From NCBI GenBank assembly GCA_026122225.1, contig JANEZZ010000806.1, forward strand, positions 186,001 through 250,000: DNA of 64,000 bases, written 5' to 3'. The first letter of the stretch is position 1, and every line of letters starts with the position of its first letter. The position numbers and the translations under genes were made by a program. Shown here one piece after another: positions 10,536 through 21,868 of the stretch. The notes under the pieces are model-generated. The model saw only the letters and a program-made list of their open reading frames with translations, was not told the origin of the DNA and ran no database searches. The DNA is from Heloderma charlesbogerti (taxonomy: Eukaryota; Chordata; Lepidosauria; Squamata; Helodermatidae).

Positions 10536-11954
10536 AGGTATAAATACAATAGCTGACATTTTGTTGCACTTTTCCCAGCCTGAGGCTGGAATGTTTCACT
10601 GTGCCTAATAGTAGGGCCGGCTCCACCTGCAGTAGTTGTGTAGGAGAGGGAACTTCATATGGTCAGTATAGCTCCAGCTGAGAGCCCACCCGTTCCTGCT
10701 ACCAACTGCCATTGCTGAAGCCATTAGAGGTAGAGGAAGAAGCAGCCCTTCCATTGGCCTGTCCTTCTCCATTCATGCAAACATTATGTCTGAACTGCCC
10801 ATGGGTTCAGTCTCAAGTTTATTAACACATGAGTGGTGATAGCAAATACCCAGGAGTAAGTAATGAAAAGGGTATCATGCAGCCTGTCCTACCTCACAGG
10901 AAGTAGCTCTGCTTCAACTCATTGTGACACACACCTTTGAGGAGGAGTTTGCACATGCCTGTACATCTCCTGTTGACTGCACCATGGAGAGATGACTGCA
11001 GGTGTGAAACAGCGATCACAAGTCCTGTAGACAGGAAACACACACCTTTTAAGGCTGCACTAACTGAGGAGTAAGTCTTGTTGAACTTACTTCTGAGTAG
11101 GCATGCATTGCATATTATGCATGTCTGGTAGGCCCCATGTTGATATCCAGGTTTTACAATAATACACAGATAGCTGATGAGGATATCTGATGAGTGTGCT
11201 TTTACCTGGATACACACAGTTCTGTGGCTAGAATTCTGGCTTCGGACTTGGGAGAATCTCCCACATGTGTCTCCAGCTCTGTGAATGATTAGCATTAGGC
11301 ATAATATTTAATGTGGGAATTCAAGTTCAAACAGCAGGGAGATGTTTTTCTTTAGTGTGTGTGTGCAAAGGGCCAACAGCTGTAAACTGTTTATGTGAAG
11401 GAATGTAACCTTCTGAAAAGGTTGAGGGTCTGACCACCAGGGCAACGCAGGGGGCTTGGCCAGATAAGGCCCAGCCTACTTTCCCCACTGTTGTCAGACT
11501 CTGCAGTTTGTCATTTGGTATCAGTCACAGTAATAATGATGACATCTCTTTCATAAAACAGATGAATGGCTTCTTTAAAAACAAAAACAAAAAAAACACA
11601 ACCCAACAACAACAACTCTGAGATCGGAATTATATATTTTCTAAGTAGAGGGATTCCGTAGGAAAAAAAAATCATGCAGCACAGAAATCTGGCAGGAAAC
11701 GTACTAACTTAAGTGAATCTTAAGGCCACTATTGTTTTAAATACAGAAATAGCACAATGCTCCCCTTGCAAGCTGGGCTTGCTGCAGCTGTTTTAAAAGC
11801 AGAGCAGTGCCTGGCCTCCATCACTGATCAGCAGCTATTAAATGTGGGGAGGCTTTGTGTTGGATCTAGACTTAGCCATAGTTGAAGAAGACCCATTTAA
11901 ATCAATGGGATTTAAGTTAGCCATGATTTGTTTTCTTCTTTAGGGGATATGAGG
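10536..11954. other. Intergenic stretch, no gene recognised
   Basis: A 133-codon minus-strand frame (10894-11295) has no recognisable domain. A half-copy of the AGTAAGT/ACTTACT-type MITE lies near 11065-11115. The rest is unassigned. Confidence 0.45.
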
Positions 11955-12065
11955 TGTTATGGCAGGGTGTTTTGGATTTCAGCTCCCATCAGTCCCAGCC
12001 AGCATGGTCAATGGTTAGGGATGATGGGATTTATAGTCCAACAATATCTATATGGCCACAGGTTC
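11955..12065. mobile_element. Foldback MITE, CCAGATGTT family relative
   Basis: Reads TTTCAGCTCCCATCAGTCCC, then an inverted return through GATGGGATTTATAGTCCAAC. Same AACTCCCA/TGGGAGTT architecture as the other foldback MITEs in the window. Edges are approximate. Confidence 0.5.
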
Positions 12066-12090
12066 ACTGCCCCGGGTTATGGACTGGATA

Positions 12091-12244
12091 GGCTAGGCCA
12101 GCCTTCCCCAAACTGGTACCTTCCAGATGTTTTGGACTACAACTCCCAGACCTCCCCGACTATTAGCCATTCTGACTGGGGCTGATAGGAGCTGAAATCC
12201 AAAACATCTGGAGGGCACCAGGTTGAGGTAGGCTGGGCTAAGCC
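12091..12244. mobile_element. Foldback MITE with GGCTAGGCCAGCC ends
   Basis: The ends GGCTAGGCCAGCC and GGCTGGGCTAAGCC are inverted copies. Inside them CCAGATGTTTTGGACTACAA and its inverse TCCAAAACATCTGG form long arms around a short loop. No coding capacity. Confidence 0.7.
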
Positions 12245-12654
12245 ATAGGGCCCTAAGAACTCATGCAGCTACTTCTGCTTCCTGCAGTGATTCTCTATGG
12301 CCCATTGTGTCATCGAAAATGGCTTGCCTAGGGGGCAGGTTTGGATGATACCTGAACTGGCCAATCTGTCCTGTCCTGTAGATCTTGCATGCCATCCTAG
12401 GTCATCCATGCAGGAATGATGTGTCCAAATATGTACCATATAAGAGGAAAATCCTCCATGCATAGACCAAAATTGCATGGCCAATTCCAAGATAAAATCT
12501 GAGAATCAACTAAATGATTTTGGCCTACATACATAGCATTTAGGCTGTACTCAGATGGATCATCCCTGCATCGATTCATAGGGATGGCAGAAGCCAGGAT
12601 CACATGCTGGTTTTGCATGATGGTCTAAATTGGTGCTTTAAGGTGGGGAACCTC

Positions 12655-12835
12655 TTTAAGCCCAAAGGCCAAATTCAGTTTCAGAGAAGCTCTCAGGGGC
12701 TGTATTCCTGTGGTGGGCAGGGCCAGAAGCAAATTGAGAAGAGCCAAAGGCAAAAGAGGTGGAGCCAAAAATACAAAAAATAACACCTTGGAGCTTAAAG
12801 CTCTTACTGGTAGTAACTAAGGGCTCCTTCACATG
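12655..12835. repeat. Interspersed repeat, GGCCAAATTCAGTTTCAGAG family
   Basis: Shares ordered blocks with 22925-23112: GGCCAAATTCA, TTTCAGAGA, GTGGTGGGCAGGGC, GGTGGAGCCA and the end AGCTCTTACTG. The two copies are in the same orientation about 10 kb apart. It is likely an old MITE, but no terminal duplication was recognised. Confidence 0.65.
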
Positions 12836-13130
12836 GAGCTTTTATCCTGCTATTGAAATTGCTCACTACAGAAGTTTGCAGGCCCTTTAGATGACATCAT
12901 GAACCTCTGGGTAGGGATGTATGAATCCCCTACCTGCCAGTCTGGGGGGGGGGGTCCGCAGGGCGGGGAGGCAATCCGTTCCTCCCCCCCGGTATCCTCT
13001 TCGGCTGGCTCTACTCCACTGCAATTCCGTGGAGCGACCAGCCAGCTCCGAAGTGCCAGTGGTACAGCCGCCATGCTGTATTGCTGGCTGAAGGGGTCTA
13101 CTGACTGTGGGCGCAAATGGCATCCCGGAC

Positions 13131-13388
13131 GCCAGTGTGGTGTAGTGGAGAGAGTGTTAGACTGGGAGCTGGGAGATCCAGGTTCTAGTCCCCACTCGGC
13201 CATGGAAGCTCACTGGGTGACTTTGGGCCAGTCACAGACTCTCAGCCCAACCTACCTCACAGGGTTGTTGTTGTGAGGAGAAAATGGAAAGGAGGAGGAT
13301 TATGTACGCCGCCTTGGGTTTCTTAAAGAGGAAAAATGGCGGGATATAAATGTAATAAATAAACAAACAAACAAACAAATAAATAAAT
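13131..13388 (+). mobile_element. tRNA-derived SINE
   Basis: An A-box-like TGGTGTAGTGG and a B-box-like GGTTCTAGTCC (consensus GGTTCGANTCC) sit 40 to 50 bp apart, as in internal polymerase III promoters. A conserved middle (GGGCCAGTCAC, CAACCTACCTCACAGGG) follows, then a LINE-like tail (GCCTTGGGTTTCTTAAAGAG, GGCGGGATATAAAT) ending in AAATAAAC/AAATAAAT repeats. This is a common squamate SINE layout; the exact family name was not assigned. Confidence 0.82.
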
Positions 13389-13510
13389 AGGGCATGGCAG
13401 CCGTATTGCTGGCAATCTGGATCCGGAGGATCCGGCCGAAGAGGATTCCGTGTGGAGGCGGGGGTAAGTCTTCCGTTCCGCCATGGACTCCGGGGGGCTG
13501 GATTCTAAAG

Positions 13511-13641
13511 AACATGCATAGAGTCCAACATATTTGGACTCATAAAGACGTGCATAATATGCAATGCATGCCTACTCAGAAGTAATTTCAACAGGACTTA
13601 CTCCTCGGTTAATCCATAACACCCTGCCATAACACCATTCG
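13511..13641. mobile_element. 131-bp nested insertion with 8-bp target duplication
   Basis: It splits the right subterminal region of the 12912-13695 hAT element. TTCTAAAG occurs on both sides (13503-13510 and 13642-13649), restoring a continuous hAT sequence if one copy and the insert are removed. The insert contains a CTACTCAGAAGTAA...ACTTACTCCT foldback and the ACACCCTGCCATAACACC string also seen near 11955. Clear terminal inverted repeats were not found. Confidence 0.65.
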
Positions 13642-13695
13642 TTCTAAAGAGTCCGGCCTCATTGGAGTCTTTGGCAGAATTCTCCACCATCCCTA

Positions 13696-14231
13696 CCTCT
13701 GGGCCGTCTTCTGCACTACATGACCTTTATCCTGTTTTTAAATAGATCAGAGATAATGAGCTATCAAATTACTCCACTTATGTTCTGCTGGAGTTCCCTC
13801 CATTAAAAGGAAAAGCTGCAAGAAGAGGAGCTAGACCAATGAAACACATGGAAGACTCAGATAAGGGGGAAAGGGGAGGGAGGAAAGGAAGCGCATGTAA
13901 AGGGAGTCCGTTGTGATCCTGCGTTTAAAATGGAAGCAGAAAGCCCTCTTTTAAATGCGGGATTTTAGGCTGGTGTAGAGATGCTCTGAATCCCTGCTAA
14001 GGAAGGCCGGGTTTTGCACAACATGGCAGCCTATTAGAAAACAGTACAAATATCACTGATTCAAGGAAACATTTGAACACATTTGGGATTATTGAGGTTA
14101 GCAGGCTTTCAACCTATAGGTGTTTCTTTTAATTGTACCTTAATACCATGTGTATTTATCATTATTTTGTATTGAAGGCCCCTATGACAGCGAAGTTAAT
14201 AAATGTATATAAATATATAGACAGACAGATG
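13696..14231. other. Intergenic stretch, no gene recognised
   Basis: No recognisable coding or named repeat sequence. It ends in a short ATAT/GACAGACAGAT simple sequence before the minisatellite. Confidence 0.45.
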
Positions 14232-14427
14232 GATATAAATTAAACTCCAGCACTTCTACTGTTGGGATGAAGAGACATCTATAGATATAAATTAAACTCC
14301 GGCAATTCTACTGTTGGGATGAAGAGACATCTATAGATATAAATTAAACTCCGGCAATTCTACTGTTGGGATGAAGAGACATCTATAGATATAAATTAAA
14401 CTCCGGCAATTCTACTGTTGGGATGCA
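14232..14427. repeat. 52-bp minisatellite, about 3.8 copies
   Basis: Units beginning GATATAAATTAAACTCC start at 14232, 14284, 14336 and 14388, an exact period of 52. The first unit differs slightly (CCAGCACTTC versus CCGGCAATTC); the next two and the partial fourth are nearly identical, so expansion is recent. Confidence 0.95.
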
Positions 14428-15637
14428 GCTATGGTAAATTTGAACCAGGCCTCCAGTCAGTATGTATAAAAAGTTCCCTCAGGATGGAACTGAGCAATAT
14501 AAGAAACAGAGGGTGGCCATCTTTCTTGGCTGCCAAGGGTGGAGTGGGGAAATGCACTGTGTAATTGGATGCAGGATGACTTGTATGAGATATTATGGGA
14601 TGGAAAGGGAGAGAAGGAATTCCCTCACCTCCTACCCTAAAAGCAAATATTTTTATTTCCTAATAGTAGGCCAAAACCCCCTCTTAGAGTATTGAAGCTC
14701 TGAGTATTGATTCCTTATTTTACCATGTTTGTTCTCCCCAACGGTGAATAGCTTTATATGTCATCTGGTGTATGTTCTCATCAGACTCACTGACAGAAAA
14801 AAATGACAATAAGACAAATGATTATCACAAAGATGTTTTGCATTCACAGACGGTGACATGAAAAATACACACACCCAAAAAGAAAAAAAAAGTAACAGCC
14901 TAGCGATCGTAACTTGTTTTGAAACATGGTCTTTAATACCAAGACAGCCTGTGGGCTAGAAGGAGTTTGAAAATTATACTTTATTTTACTGTTCCAGAGG
15001 GAATTTAGTGAGCAGACGACTATAGAAGAGGATAGTGCCTTTTACAAGTTTTTCTACTCAGAGTGGCAGATGGGAAGGACAGTGTGTCATTTCTGTAAAT
15101 TACTGTGAGGATAATTTAAGAAAACATGTGGAATCATGGGTTGGTTCTGGCATTAGATTTATTTTGCCTTATTAAATTAAATAAGCCTCTCTTATAAGAT
15201 TTTTTAAACATTGAATCAGATTACTCTAATTGAATTAGTATTCCTTATTTTGTAGGACTTTAGCCATATTTGGGCTTCCAAATCCTACATGTGATTAGAA
15301 TCCTGTGAGGGAAAGTGGGGGCGAGCATGTGGGCTCTGGGGAGCAAGCGCACTAGCTCTGCCCCTTCCATTACATCCTTGTCGCCAGCCCTGCCAATTTT
15401 AAATCAAGCAGGAACCTACGTGAGTAGAAGAGGCTCCGTGCTACTACAGGGAGTAGTAATAACATCTCCCTGCAAATGCCAGCCAGCTCCCCACAGGAGA
15501 CGTCTCACTGGTGGGGTTTCTTCTGAGCTGCAGAACTGTTATTTAGAGCCAGTGGTCATGGGAGCTTACAAGCCTGCATGTTCATCATCCTAGGTGGCTT
15601 GCAAGACCGAACAATCATGATCTCTTTCTTCTAAGTT
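14428..15637. other. Intergenic stretch, no gene recognised
   Basis: Mostly unique AT-rich sequence. Frames at 14462-14695 and 15315-15593 show no domain. Confidence 0.45.
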
Positions 15638-15773
15638 ACAGGTGGGCAGAAGGTAGATCTCCAGATGTTTTGGACTTCAACTCTCAGAGGCCCCTGCCAG
15701 CATGGCCAACGTTCGGGAATTTGGGGAGTTGAAGTCCAAAACATCTGGAGATCTACTTTCTGCCCACCTAGGC
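15638..15773. mobile_element. Foldback MITE, GGTGGGCAGAAGGTAGATCT type
   Basis: AGGTGGGCAGAAGGTAGATC and its inverse GATCTACTTTCTGCCCACCT form near-perfect ends. CCAGATGTTTTGGACTTCAA and its inverse continue the stem inward. About 136 bp, almost fully self-complementary. Confidence 0.8.
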
Positions 15774-16173
15774 TTCACAGAATTCCTTTAGAGCCTGAGA
15801 TTGTGGTGGTTTGTGAATGGCACTGACACTTCGATCTCAACAGATCAGGAGAATCCCCACTGGAGCTCCTTTGCATGGATCTTCTTGGCAGCAGAGGATC
15901 ATGCAGGCTTGCAAACACCCCCCTGCCTCCAGCTCCACAGTTAAGGTCCACAGCTGAAGGAAGGTGGGACAGTTAGTCATCTAAAGAGCTGTACAAGAAG
16001 CCTCTGTGGGGTACATAGTGGAACTTCAGGGGTGGGTTCTTCTTACTGTAAACCACTTAGAGGGAACTTTTGAAGCAGCCTCCAAAGCAGTATTGGGAAT
16101 TTGCGGCTATGGGAAAAGGGGGAAGGCTCTTTGACAGTTGTGAAAGTATTTTTGCATACCTAAGCCTGGCCAG

Positions 16174-16179
16174 CGTGTA

Positions 16180-16212
<33 letters not shown>
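16174..16212. repeat. (GT)n(GCGT)n compound microsatellite
   Basis: Uninterrupted GT units passing into GCGT units. Confidence 0.92.
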
Positions 16213-16427
16213 TATGACAGCTATTCCACTGTGATAAGTATTATATTTACCCATGCCAAGGTAGTCCTCATCTCAGTGAGCTTAGATTTAGGCATACTAA
16301 TACATAATATATTTTTGAATAAAGAAAAGCCAGTGGTGCAGATATTTGGATGGCTAAATTATTCAGTCCAGTCGTGTATTTTTGTAACAAATAGAAAAAT
16401 AAATGAAAACTGACTTACGGCGTAATC

Positions 16428-16507
16428 CTATGCATAGTCCTACTCAGAAGTAAGTCCCACTGAGTTCATTGGGACTTACTCCAGGTAAGTAAGTGTGTAT
16501 AAGCTTA
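16428..16507. mobile_element. Foldback MITE, AGTAAGTCCCA type
   Basis: TACTCAGAAGTAAGTCCCA and its inverse TGGGACTTACT fold around TGAGTTCA. The outer flanks TAATCCTATGCATA and TGTGTATAAGCTTA are degenerate inverted ends. The same family occurs at 28365-28450, with halves near 11065 and within 13511-13641. Confidence 0.65.
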
Positions 16508-17674
16508 CAACTTTAATGACGGAAGAGAAATATATTGGAATATAGTGAGGAAGGAGAAAAGAAACATTATTAAACAACAGAGCTTTAATCACATATATAA
16601 AAACCAGTTCTATGTCTAATCTTTCTCTCTGTTTTATTGAGATTCATGATGCCCAGTTTATTTTAATAAGTTGCTCCAATTTGCTGTGTAGTAGCTTCAT
16701 TCAAGGCACAGCCTAGTTCATATATAAAAGGGACCCCTGGTTTCCCATTATGAGAATGTGTCCCTCTCCATTCCTCCTTCACACACAAGGGGAGGAAGTT
16801 TGTGGTTTTGAACAAACCACAGTTTCCTGTTGGTTCAAATTATGATTACTTATAATAAATAAGGATGAAACCTTGGAGTCATATGTCAGAAGCTTTAAAC
16901 TTCCTCCTCTTGAAGGAGGACAGAGAGGGACAAGGAACATGGGAGTCCAATGTTCATCGTGGCGTGTTCCCAAAATGAAAGCCATATTGTCCTTTTTTTT
17001 TCTAAGCCTCATAGTCATGCCGGGGGAGGGGGTGCACCTGTGTGTGATGTCATCAGGATCATGGCTGAGGAGGTGAAAATTAAACCAATGGAAACTGGAG
17101 CCCCTGTGCCTAGTATTGAAAATAAAAATCTGATGTAGTCCTTAATGACACATTTAGTATCGTGTGTAATTTGTCACAGAGCCTCAAACTGGTAAACATT
17201 TCCAGAACATCTCTGGATTTTTGTCTATATTTTCTACTATTCTAATCACAGTTTCTATTCCATTGGAAGCATCACTGTCCAGACTGAAATAAACTTCTAA
17301 TGTATGTTCCAGGAAGGCCACTAGATCCAGACTAGCCACTTACTCTGACAGGTCCCTCACGTCTAAATTATATTTTCTGTTCATATTTTGAGCTTCCTTC
17401 AAACTTTATTTTATTTTTCTAAGTCATTGCCCTGTTTCTGCAACTCATTTTGATACTGTACGATTATTTCCTTATTCTCTTTTATTAATGTATCCTGTTT
17501 TGACTGGATGGTTTTAATTTGTTCCAACTGCTTCCCATACTACAGCTCATTTATCAAGTGAAGATATATTTTCTAATATATTGTTCAGCCTTTTCTAAAA
17601 TCTTGTCCTTTTTTGCAAATACCCTTTTACTTTATTTCCCTATCATTTGCTTTCTATGCCATTCTGTCAACTAA
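16508..17674. other. Intergenic stretch, no gene recognised
   Basis: Unassigned AT-rich sequence with small frames at 16779-17138 that lack domains. Confidence 0.45.
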
Positions 17675-17751
17675 GGGCACAATCCTAAGGGCACTCCAAT
17701 GCTGGGAGTTGTAGGACTTTTTTCTGTCTAAACAGACATAGGATTGTGCCC
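17675..17751. mobile_element. Harbinger-like MITE with perfect 11-bp TIRs
   Basis: GGGCACAATCC and GGATTGTGCCC are perfect inverted 11-mers, flanked by TAA on each side (17672-17674 and 17752-17754). Only 77 bp long. It shares its TAGGACTTTTTTCTGTCTAA arm with the 9745-9877 element, so it is an internally deleted member of the same family. Confidence 0.8.
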
Positions 17752-17924
17752 TAACAGACCTTGCTGCAGATTCCCTTCCTCATCCTTCCAATTTTCTGAT
17801 GCAGTAGTATTTATTTATCTAATTTTGGACCCATGCTTTCCAAAAATGCTAGTTGTATTCCTTTGATAATTTGGTGAATCTATAAACATTTATATTTTAC
17901 CAGGATATTTCCAACACAATTTCA

Positions 17925-18085
17925 TTAATATTTATTTATTACTGTCAAACATTTTTAGGTCACCTTTTAAGGGACAACCCTCTCAAGGTGGCTTGCAAGA
18001 TAAAAACAATACAACGATAATCAGCATAATTATACAAAAATTAAAATACAAAAATGAATACAAAAATTATATCAGGTCATCTAAC
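17925..18085 (-). mobile_element. LINE 3' tail fragment
   Basis: On the minus strand GCAAGCCACCTTGAGAGGG precedes AATAAATAAATATTAAT, the pattern of an L2/CR1-type LINE or SINE tail ending in AAAT repeats. The coding part is absent. Confidence 0.5.
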
Positions 18086-18236
18086 CGTAATTATTTAGAG
18101 CAGACATGGGAAACCCCCATCCCACCAAGCTTCTCCCCCAGGACCTGCCCCCTTTCCCAGGCCATGCTGCTTCACCTGCCGAGCACCAAGAGAGGAGACT
18201 CAGGTGATGTTTCCCTATGCTAGGGATATTCTCTGC

Positions 18237-18675
18237 TAGGGATATGCGAATCAGCAAAACTCGAGCTCACCAAAGTTCTCAAATTCCATCTTGAAGCTCA
18301 TTCAGACTTGAGTCTGTATCAGATTGTGAGTTGTTGTTTCTTTAATTTTGCACAAAAATCCATGCATATTTTGTCTGTATTTTTTCAAATGTATGCATCA
18401 TTTGTGCACATCTTTGAAATGTACACATTCTTCTCCCATTGATTAAAGTGTATTTGTGCGCATTTTTCAAAAGTGTGCATTTTTAATGCGCATTTTTCAA
18501 ATGTATGCATGCTGTCAAACACATTTGGGACATTTGTCTGTGAATGACATTGCAAGCTCAGAAATGTATGGACTTCGACCACACATAGTGTCCGAGTCTG
18601 TGTTCAATTCGAAAGATGCCAATTGGTTAATTCGTGATCTAAAACAAACTGAAATTAATTTTTCATAGATCCCTA
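18237..18675. mobile_element. hAT-type non-autonomous element with near-exact TSD
   Basis: Starts TAGGGATATGCGAATCAG and ends TTTTTCATAGATCCCTA. The flanking octamers TTCTCTGC (18229-18236) and CTCTCTGC (18676-18683) agree at 7 of 8 positions. The interior carries repeated GCATTTTTCAAATGTATGC-like units and no coding frame. It is a different subfamily from the GC-rich hairpin-bearing hAT elements. Confidence 0.78.
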
Positions 18676-20285
18676 CTCTCTGCAATGCCTCAAGTTTTCC
18701 TCTGTCTTTGATCTCTTTGTCACATTTCTTTGGTGCCCTTTAAAGATTATAGGCATAGCATGGGAGTTGCTTTTCCATGGGTTTATCCCACATTGCTCCT
18801 GTACATTGAAAGGCTGCAACCATGTGGGTAGAGCAACTCATATGGGTATTTCCCATGGAATTAGCACTCTCCTTTCTCAGTTCTGTGGGAAAGACCTACA
18901 TAATCACCCCTGCCTACATAGTGGTGACTCTTTACACTGAGGGATAGAATCCATGGAAAAGTGCTTCTCATGATAGTAGTATAAAGCTGAAAGAGCATCT
19001 TTGACTAGCATGATCAAAAAATTGAGTCAAGGTAGGCCTATGCAGATAGGTCAGGGCAAATTGTTAATGATGTGCTGCAGTCACAGCTGAGTGTTGGTAA
19101 AACTTGGTCTCCAGCCTGGAACAGTGTAACACACAAATACAGACGCTCCTCCTGCCTCCACTTCTTGTCAAGATGTCAGACATTTTGCTAGTGTTAAAAT
19201 AAAGAGGCAGTATTGGGCTTTTCCCAAATAATGGTGGTGGCAGATTCCAGGATAACATTAGTTAGGGAACAACTTGGTTCTGAGCAAAATGTTCTCAAGC
19301 AAGAATGCCACAAGTCTCTTTGGCAGAAATCCTTAAACCCACTGTAATCAATGTCAAGGGATTTATGCACTTAACTCAAGATTGCAGCCTTTGTGATTTT
19401 TTTTTTTTTTTAAGAAAACACACATGTTCTCAACATTTGGTTGCAAATGTTGTCGACGTTCTACTCGTCACGCACTCATAAACAAACATAGCTCTACAAT
19501 CAATCTACAAAAGAACTCAACTAGGGGAAAGGGTTTAGGTTGTAATGTGTAACAATGGCAGGAAATGCCCTCTGAACTGGGGCCGCTCTACAATTTTTGC
19601 AAATACAGCGGAAAAAAAGGGGAGGGGGATCTTTGATACCAACTGGCTCCAAAGGGTTTATGACTGTTATTTTAGTCCATTTTCCACATTTCTTTCCCAG
19701 CTCCCTATAAAGGCAGCAACACTTTTATAAAGATTTTTCACATGGTGTGCAATATACAAGTCTTCCAAACTATGAAAGCCACCCATAAAGTAGCAAATGG
19801 AATCTTTCCCTTGAAATGTTAACAAGCAGTTCTAATGATTTGTAAAAGCTATTCATCTCTGACATGTCTTCCTCTCTCATTTTATCATTTCCTTCCTCCT
19901 GTTTTCATCGGTCACTGTTTCAATAGCTAACAGTTAGGGGAGCTTATCTACCAGTAAAAAAGAAAGAAAGAAAGAAAAAAGTCCATATAATCTTGGCCAG
20001 ACTCCCTGGGCTACAGTTTCTTGGCAAGCGATAATGAATCAGTGCTGCAATTGAAAATGTCAGAAGTTAAAAACATCCCACCCATTTGTTTATACCAAAA
20101 TCAATGGGGCCTAGCTGGGCTATTTGCCAGACAGGCAGCCATGTGCTCAAAATGTGGGGTTGATGTGCTCATCTCTCATCAAGTGGCCATCTTAACATTT
20201 GTTTGCTAATTTGGCAGTTTATAAGCACAACACAGCCATCCAGTATCTTTCACTATATCCTGGGTCTTTCATCCCAGTGTGGAGA
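18676..20285. other. Intergenic stretch, no gene recognised
   Basis: Unique-looking AT-rich sequence. Simple sequence is limited to a T run near 19399 and an AAAG run near 19961; both have equal-length complements in the right arm. Confidence 0.45.
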
Positions 20286-20330
20286 TTATTATTAATAATA
20301 ATAATAATAATAATAGGGTGTGTGTGTGTG
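20286..20330. repeat. (TAA)n followed by (GT)n
   Basis: TAA/ATT units to about 20315, then GT units. The mirror at 52521-52565 has the same length. Confidence 0.92.
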
Positions 20331-20351
20331 TCAATTTCTCTAGTTTTATTA

Positions 20352-21060
20352 GAGAAAATAAATGGGGGATACGTGGCTCAACAACACTACAAGCGAGAAA
20401 GATCTTGGAATTGTTGTCGATCACAAGCTGAATATGAGCCAACAATGTCATGTGGCTGCAAAAAAGGCAAATGCTCTTTTGGGCTGCATTAATAGAAGCA
20501 TAGCTTCCAAATCCCAGGAAGTACTAGTTCCCCTCTACTCAGCACTGGTTAGGCCTCATCTGGAGTACTGTGTCCAGTTCTGGGCACCACACTTTAAGAA
20601 GGATGCAGACAAACTGGAGAGTGGAGGGCAACAAAGATGATCAGAGGACTGGAAACAAAGCCCTATGAAGAGAGACTGAAAGAACTGGACATGTTTAGCC
20701 TTGAGAAGAGAAGACTGAGGGGAGATATGATAGCACTCTTCAAGTACTTGAAAGGTTGTCACAGAGAAGAAGATCTCTTTTTGATCATCCCAGAGTGCAG
20801 GACACGGAATAATGGGCTCAAGTTACAGGAAGCCAGATTCCGGCTGAACATCAGGAAAAACTTCCTGACTGTTAGAGCAATATGACAATGGAACCAATTA
20901 CCTAGGGAGGTGGTGGGCTCTCCCACACTGGAGGTGTTCAAGACGAGGCTGGACAGCCATCTGTCGGGGATGCTCTGACTTGGATTCCTGCACTGAGCAG
21001 GGGGTTGGACTCGATGGCCTTGTAGGTCCCTTCCAGCCCTACTATTCTATGATTCTATGA
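20352..21060 (+). mobile_element. CR1 LINE 3' end, well preserved, 5'-truncated
   Basis: Encodes the C-terminal third of a CR1 reverse transcriptase: EKDLGIVVDHKLNMSQQCHV, AAKKANALLGCI, PLYSALVRPHLEYCVQFWAP (20362-20610), then after one frame change [37 protein letters not shown] and [14 protein letters not shown] (20637-20885), then QWNQLPREVV and FKTRLD. The DNA ends in ATTCTATGATTCTATGA, the tandem octamer that terminates CR1. The frame change near 20615-20640 and a stop near 20884 make it inactive. It is less decayed than the CR1 pieces at 3317 and 23116. Confidence 0.95.
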
Positions 21061-21744
21061 TTTAACTGTGGGGCATGGAATAAAATTGGACTGCGAAGAA
21101 GAAGGAGAAGGAGAAGGAAAAGAACAAACACTAGGATTGTGCCTTGACCATGTGAAGCCTGATTCTATGGAGGTAGGATGCTCAGAAGTCCAACTTTGTT
21201 CAGTGGGACTTACTTCCAAGTTAGTGCTCTTAGGACTGTACCCCTAAGATGGAACTAACCTGGAATGGCCACTGCTTCATCAGTGAAAAGCGGTTATGGG
21301 TTGACCTTGCCTCACCCGGTGCTTTTCACCTGTACTTTTCAAGGCACTTTCCTTTCTGCTGAGGTTCCAGGCACATGTTTGACATATCATATATGTGCCT
21401 AGAAATTTGGTGGGGAGGGGGGAATGGTGAGGAACACCGCTGAGAGGAGGTGGCAGGTGCAAGAAGGGTGAGGCACAACCCCTGTCTGTGGGTTATTAAT
21501 CACCCCCTCCCCATTACTGCTTTGCAATGAAGCAGCAGCAGGAGTACTAAGCTGCTGACCATCCCTGATGCAACGATCCCATTAGCTGTATGGTGCTCTG
21601 AGGAGGGAAAAGAAGGAAAAGAAACATGCTTGGTCCAGGAATAAACGATCAGCACAAAAGGTACCTGTAATAGGATAAATGCACAGGACTGGAATCAAGG
21701 GTAGGCATGACTGGGCCCCTGCTGAGGGCCCTCCAAAACCTAAA
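21061..21744. other. Intergenic stretch, no gene recognised
   Basis: Begins with an A/G-rich patch after the CR1 end. A degenerate half of the AAGTCC/GGACTTACTT MITE lies near 21180-21245. Otherwise unassigned. Confidence 0.45.
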
Positions 21745-21868
21745 GCCAGCACTGTAAATGCATTAAGGCAGCCTTCCCTGATGTGATGCCTTCCATAGGT
21801 TTTGGAGTGCGACCCCCATCATCCCCAGCCATATGGTTTATGGGAGTTGTAGTCCAAAAATCTGGCAG
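21745..21868. mobile_element. Foldback MITE, CCCATCATCCCCAGCCAT type
   Basis: AGGTTTTGGAGTGCGACCCC returns as GGGAGTTGTAGTCCAAAAAT around the loop CAGCCATATGG. Same ATGTTTTGGACT/AACTCCCA theme as the other foldback copies, more decayed. Confidence 0.55.

Larger units (their letters stand above)
12912..13695. mobile_element. hAT-type non-autonomous element with exact TSD and two nested insertions
   Basis: Starts TAGGGATGTATGAATC and ends GAATTCTCCACCATCCCTA. It is flanked by an exact 8-bp duplication CCTCTGGG (12904-12911 and 13696-13703), the hallmark of hAT transposition. It shares the GCGCAAATGGC motif, the GCTCC-rich subterminal blocks and the GGGGGGCTGGATTC right subterminal hairpin with the four elements near the palindrome apex. 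It is interrupted by a tRNA-derived SINE (13131-13388) and a 131-bp insertion (13511-13641), so it predates both. No transposase is present. Confidence 0.88.

Noticed and set aside
13131..13388. Functional tRNA gene
   Set aside because: The A and B boxes are degenerate, no cloverleaf acceptor pairing is visible and the LINE-like tail identifies it as a SINE.
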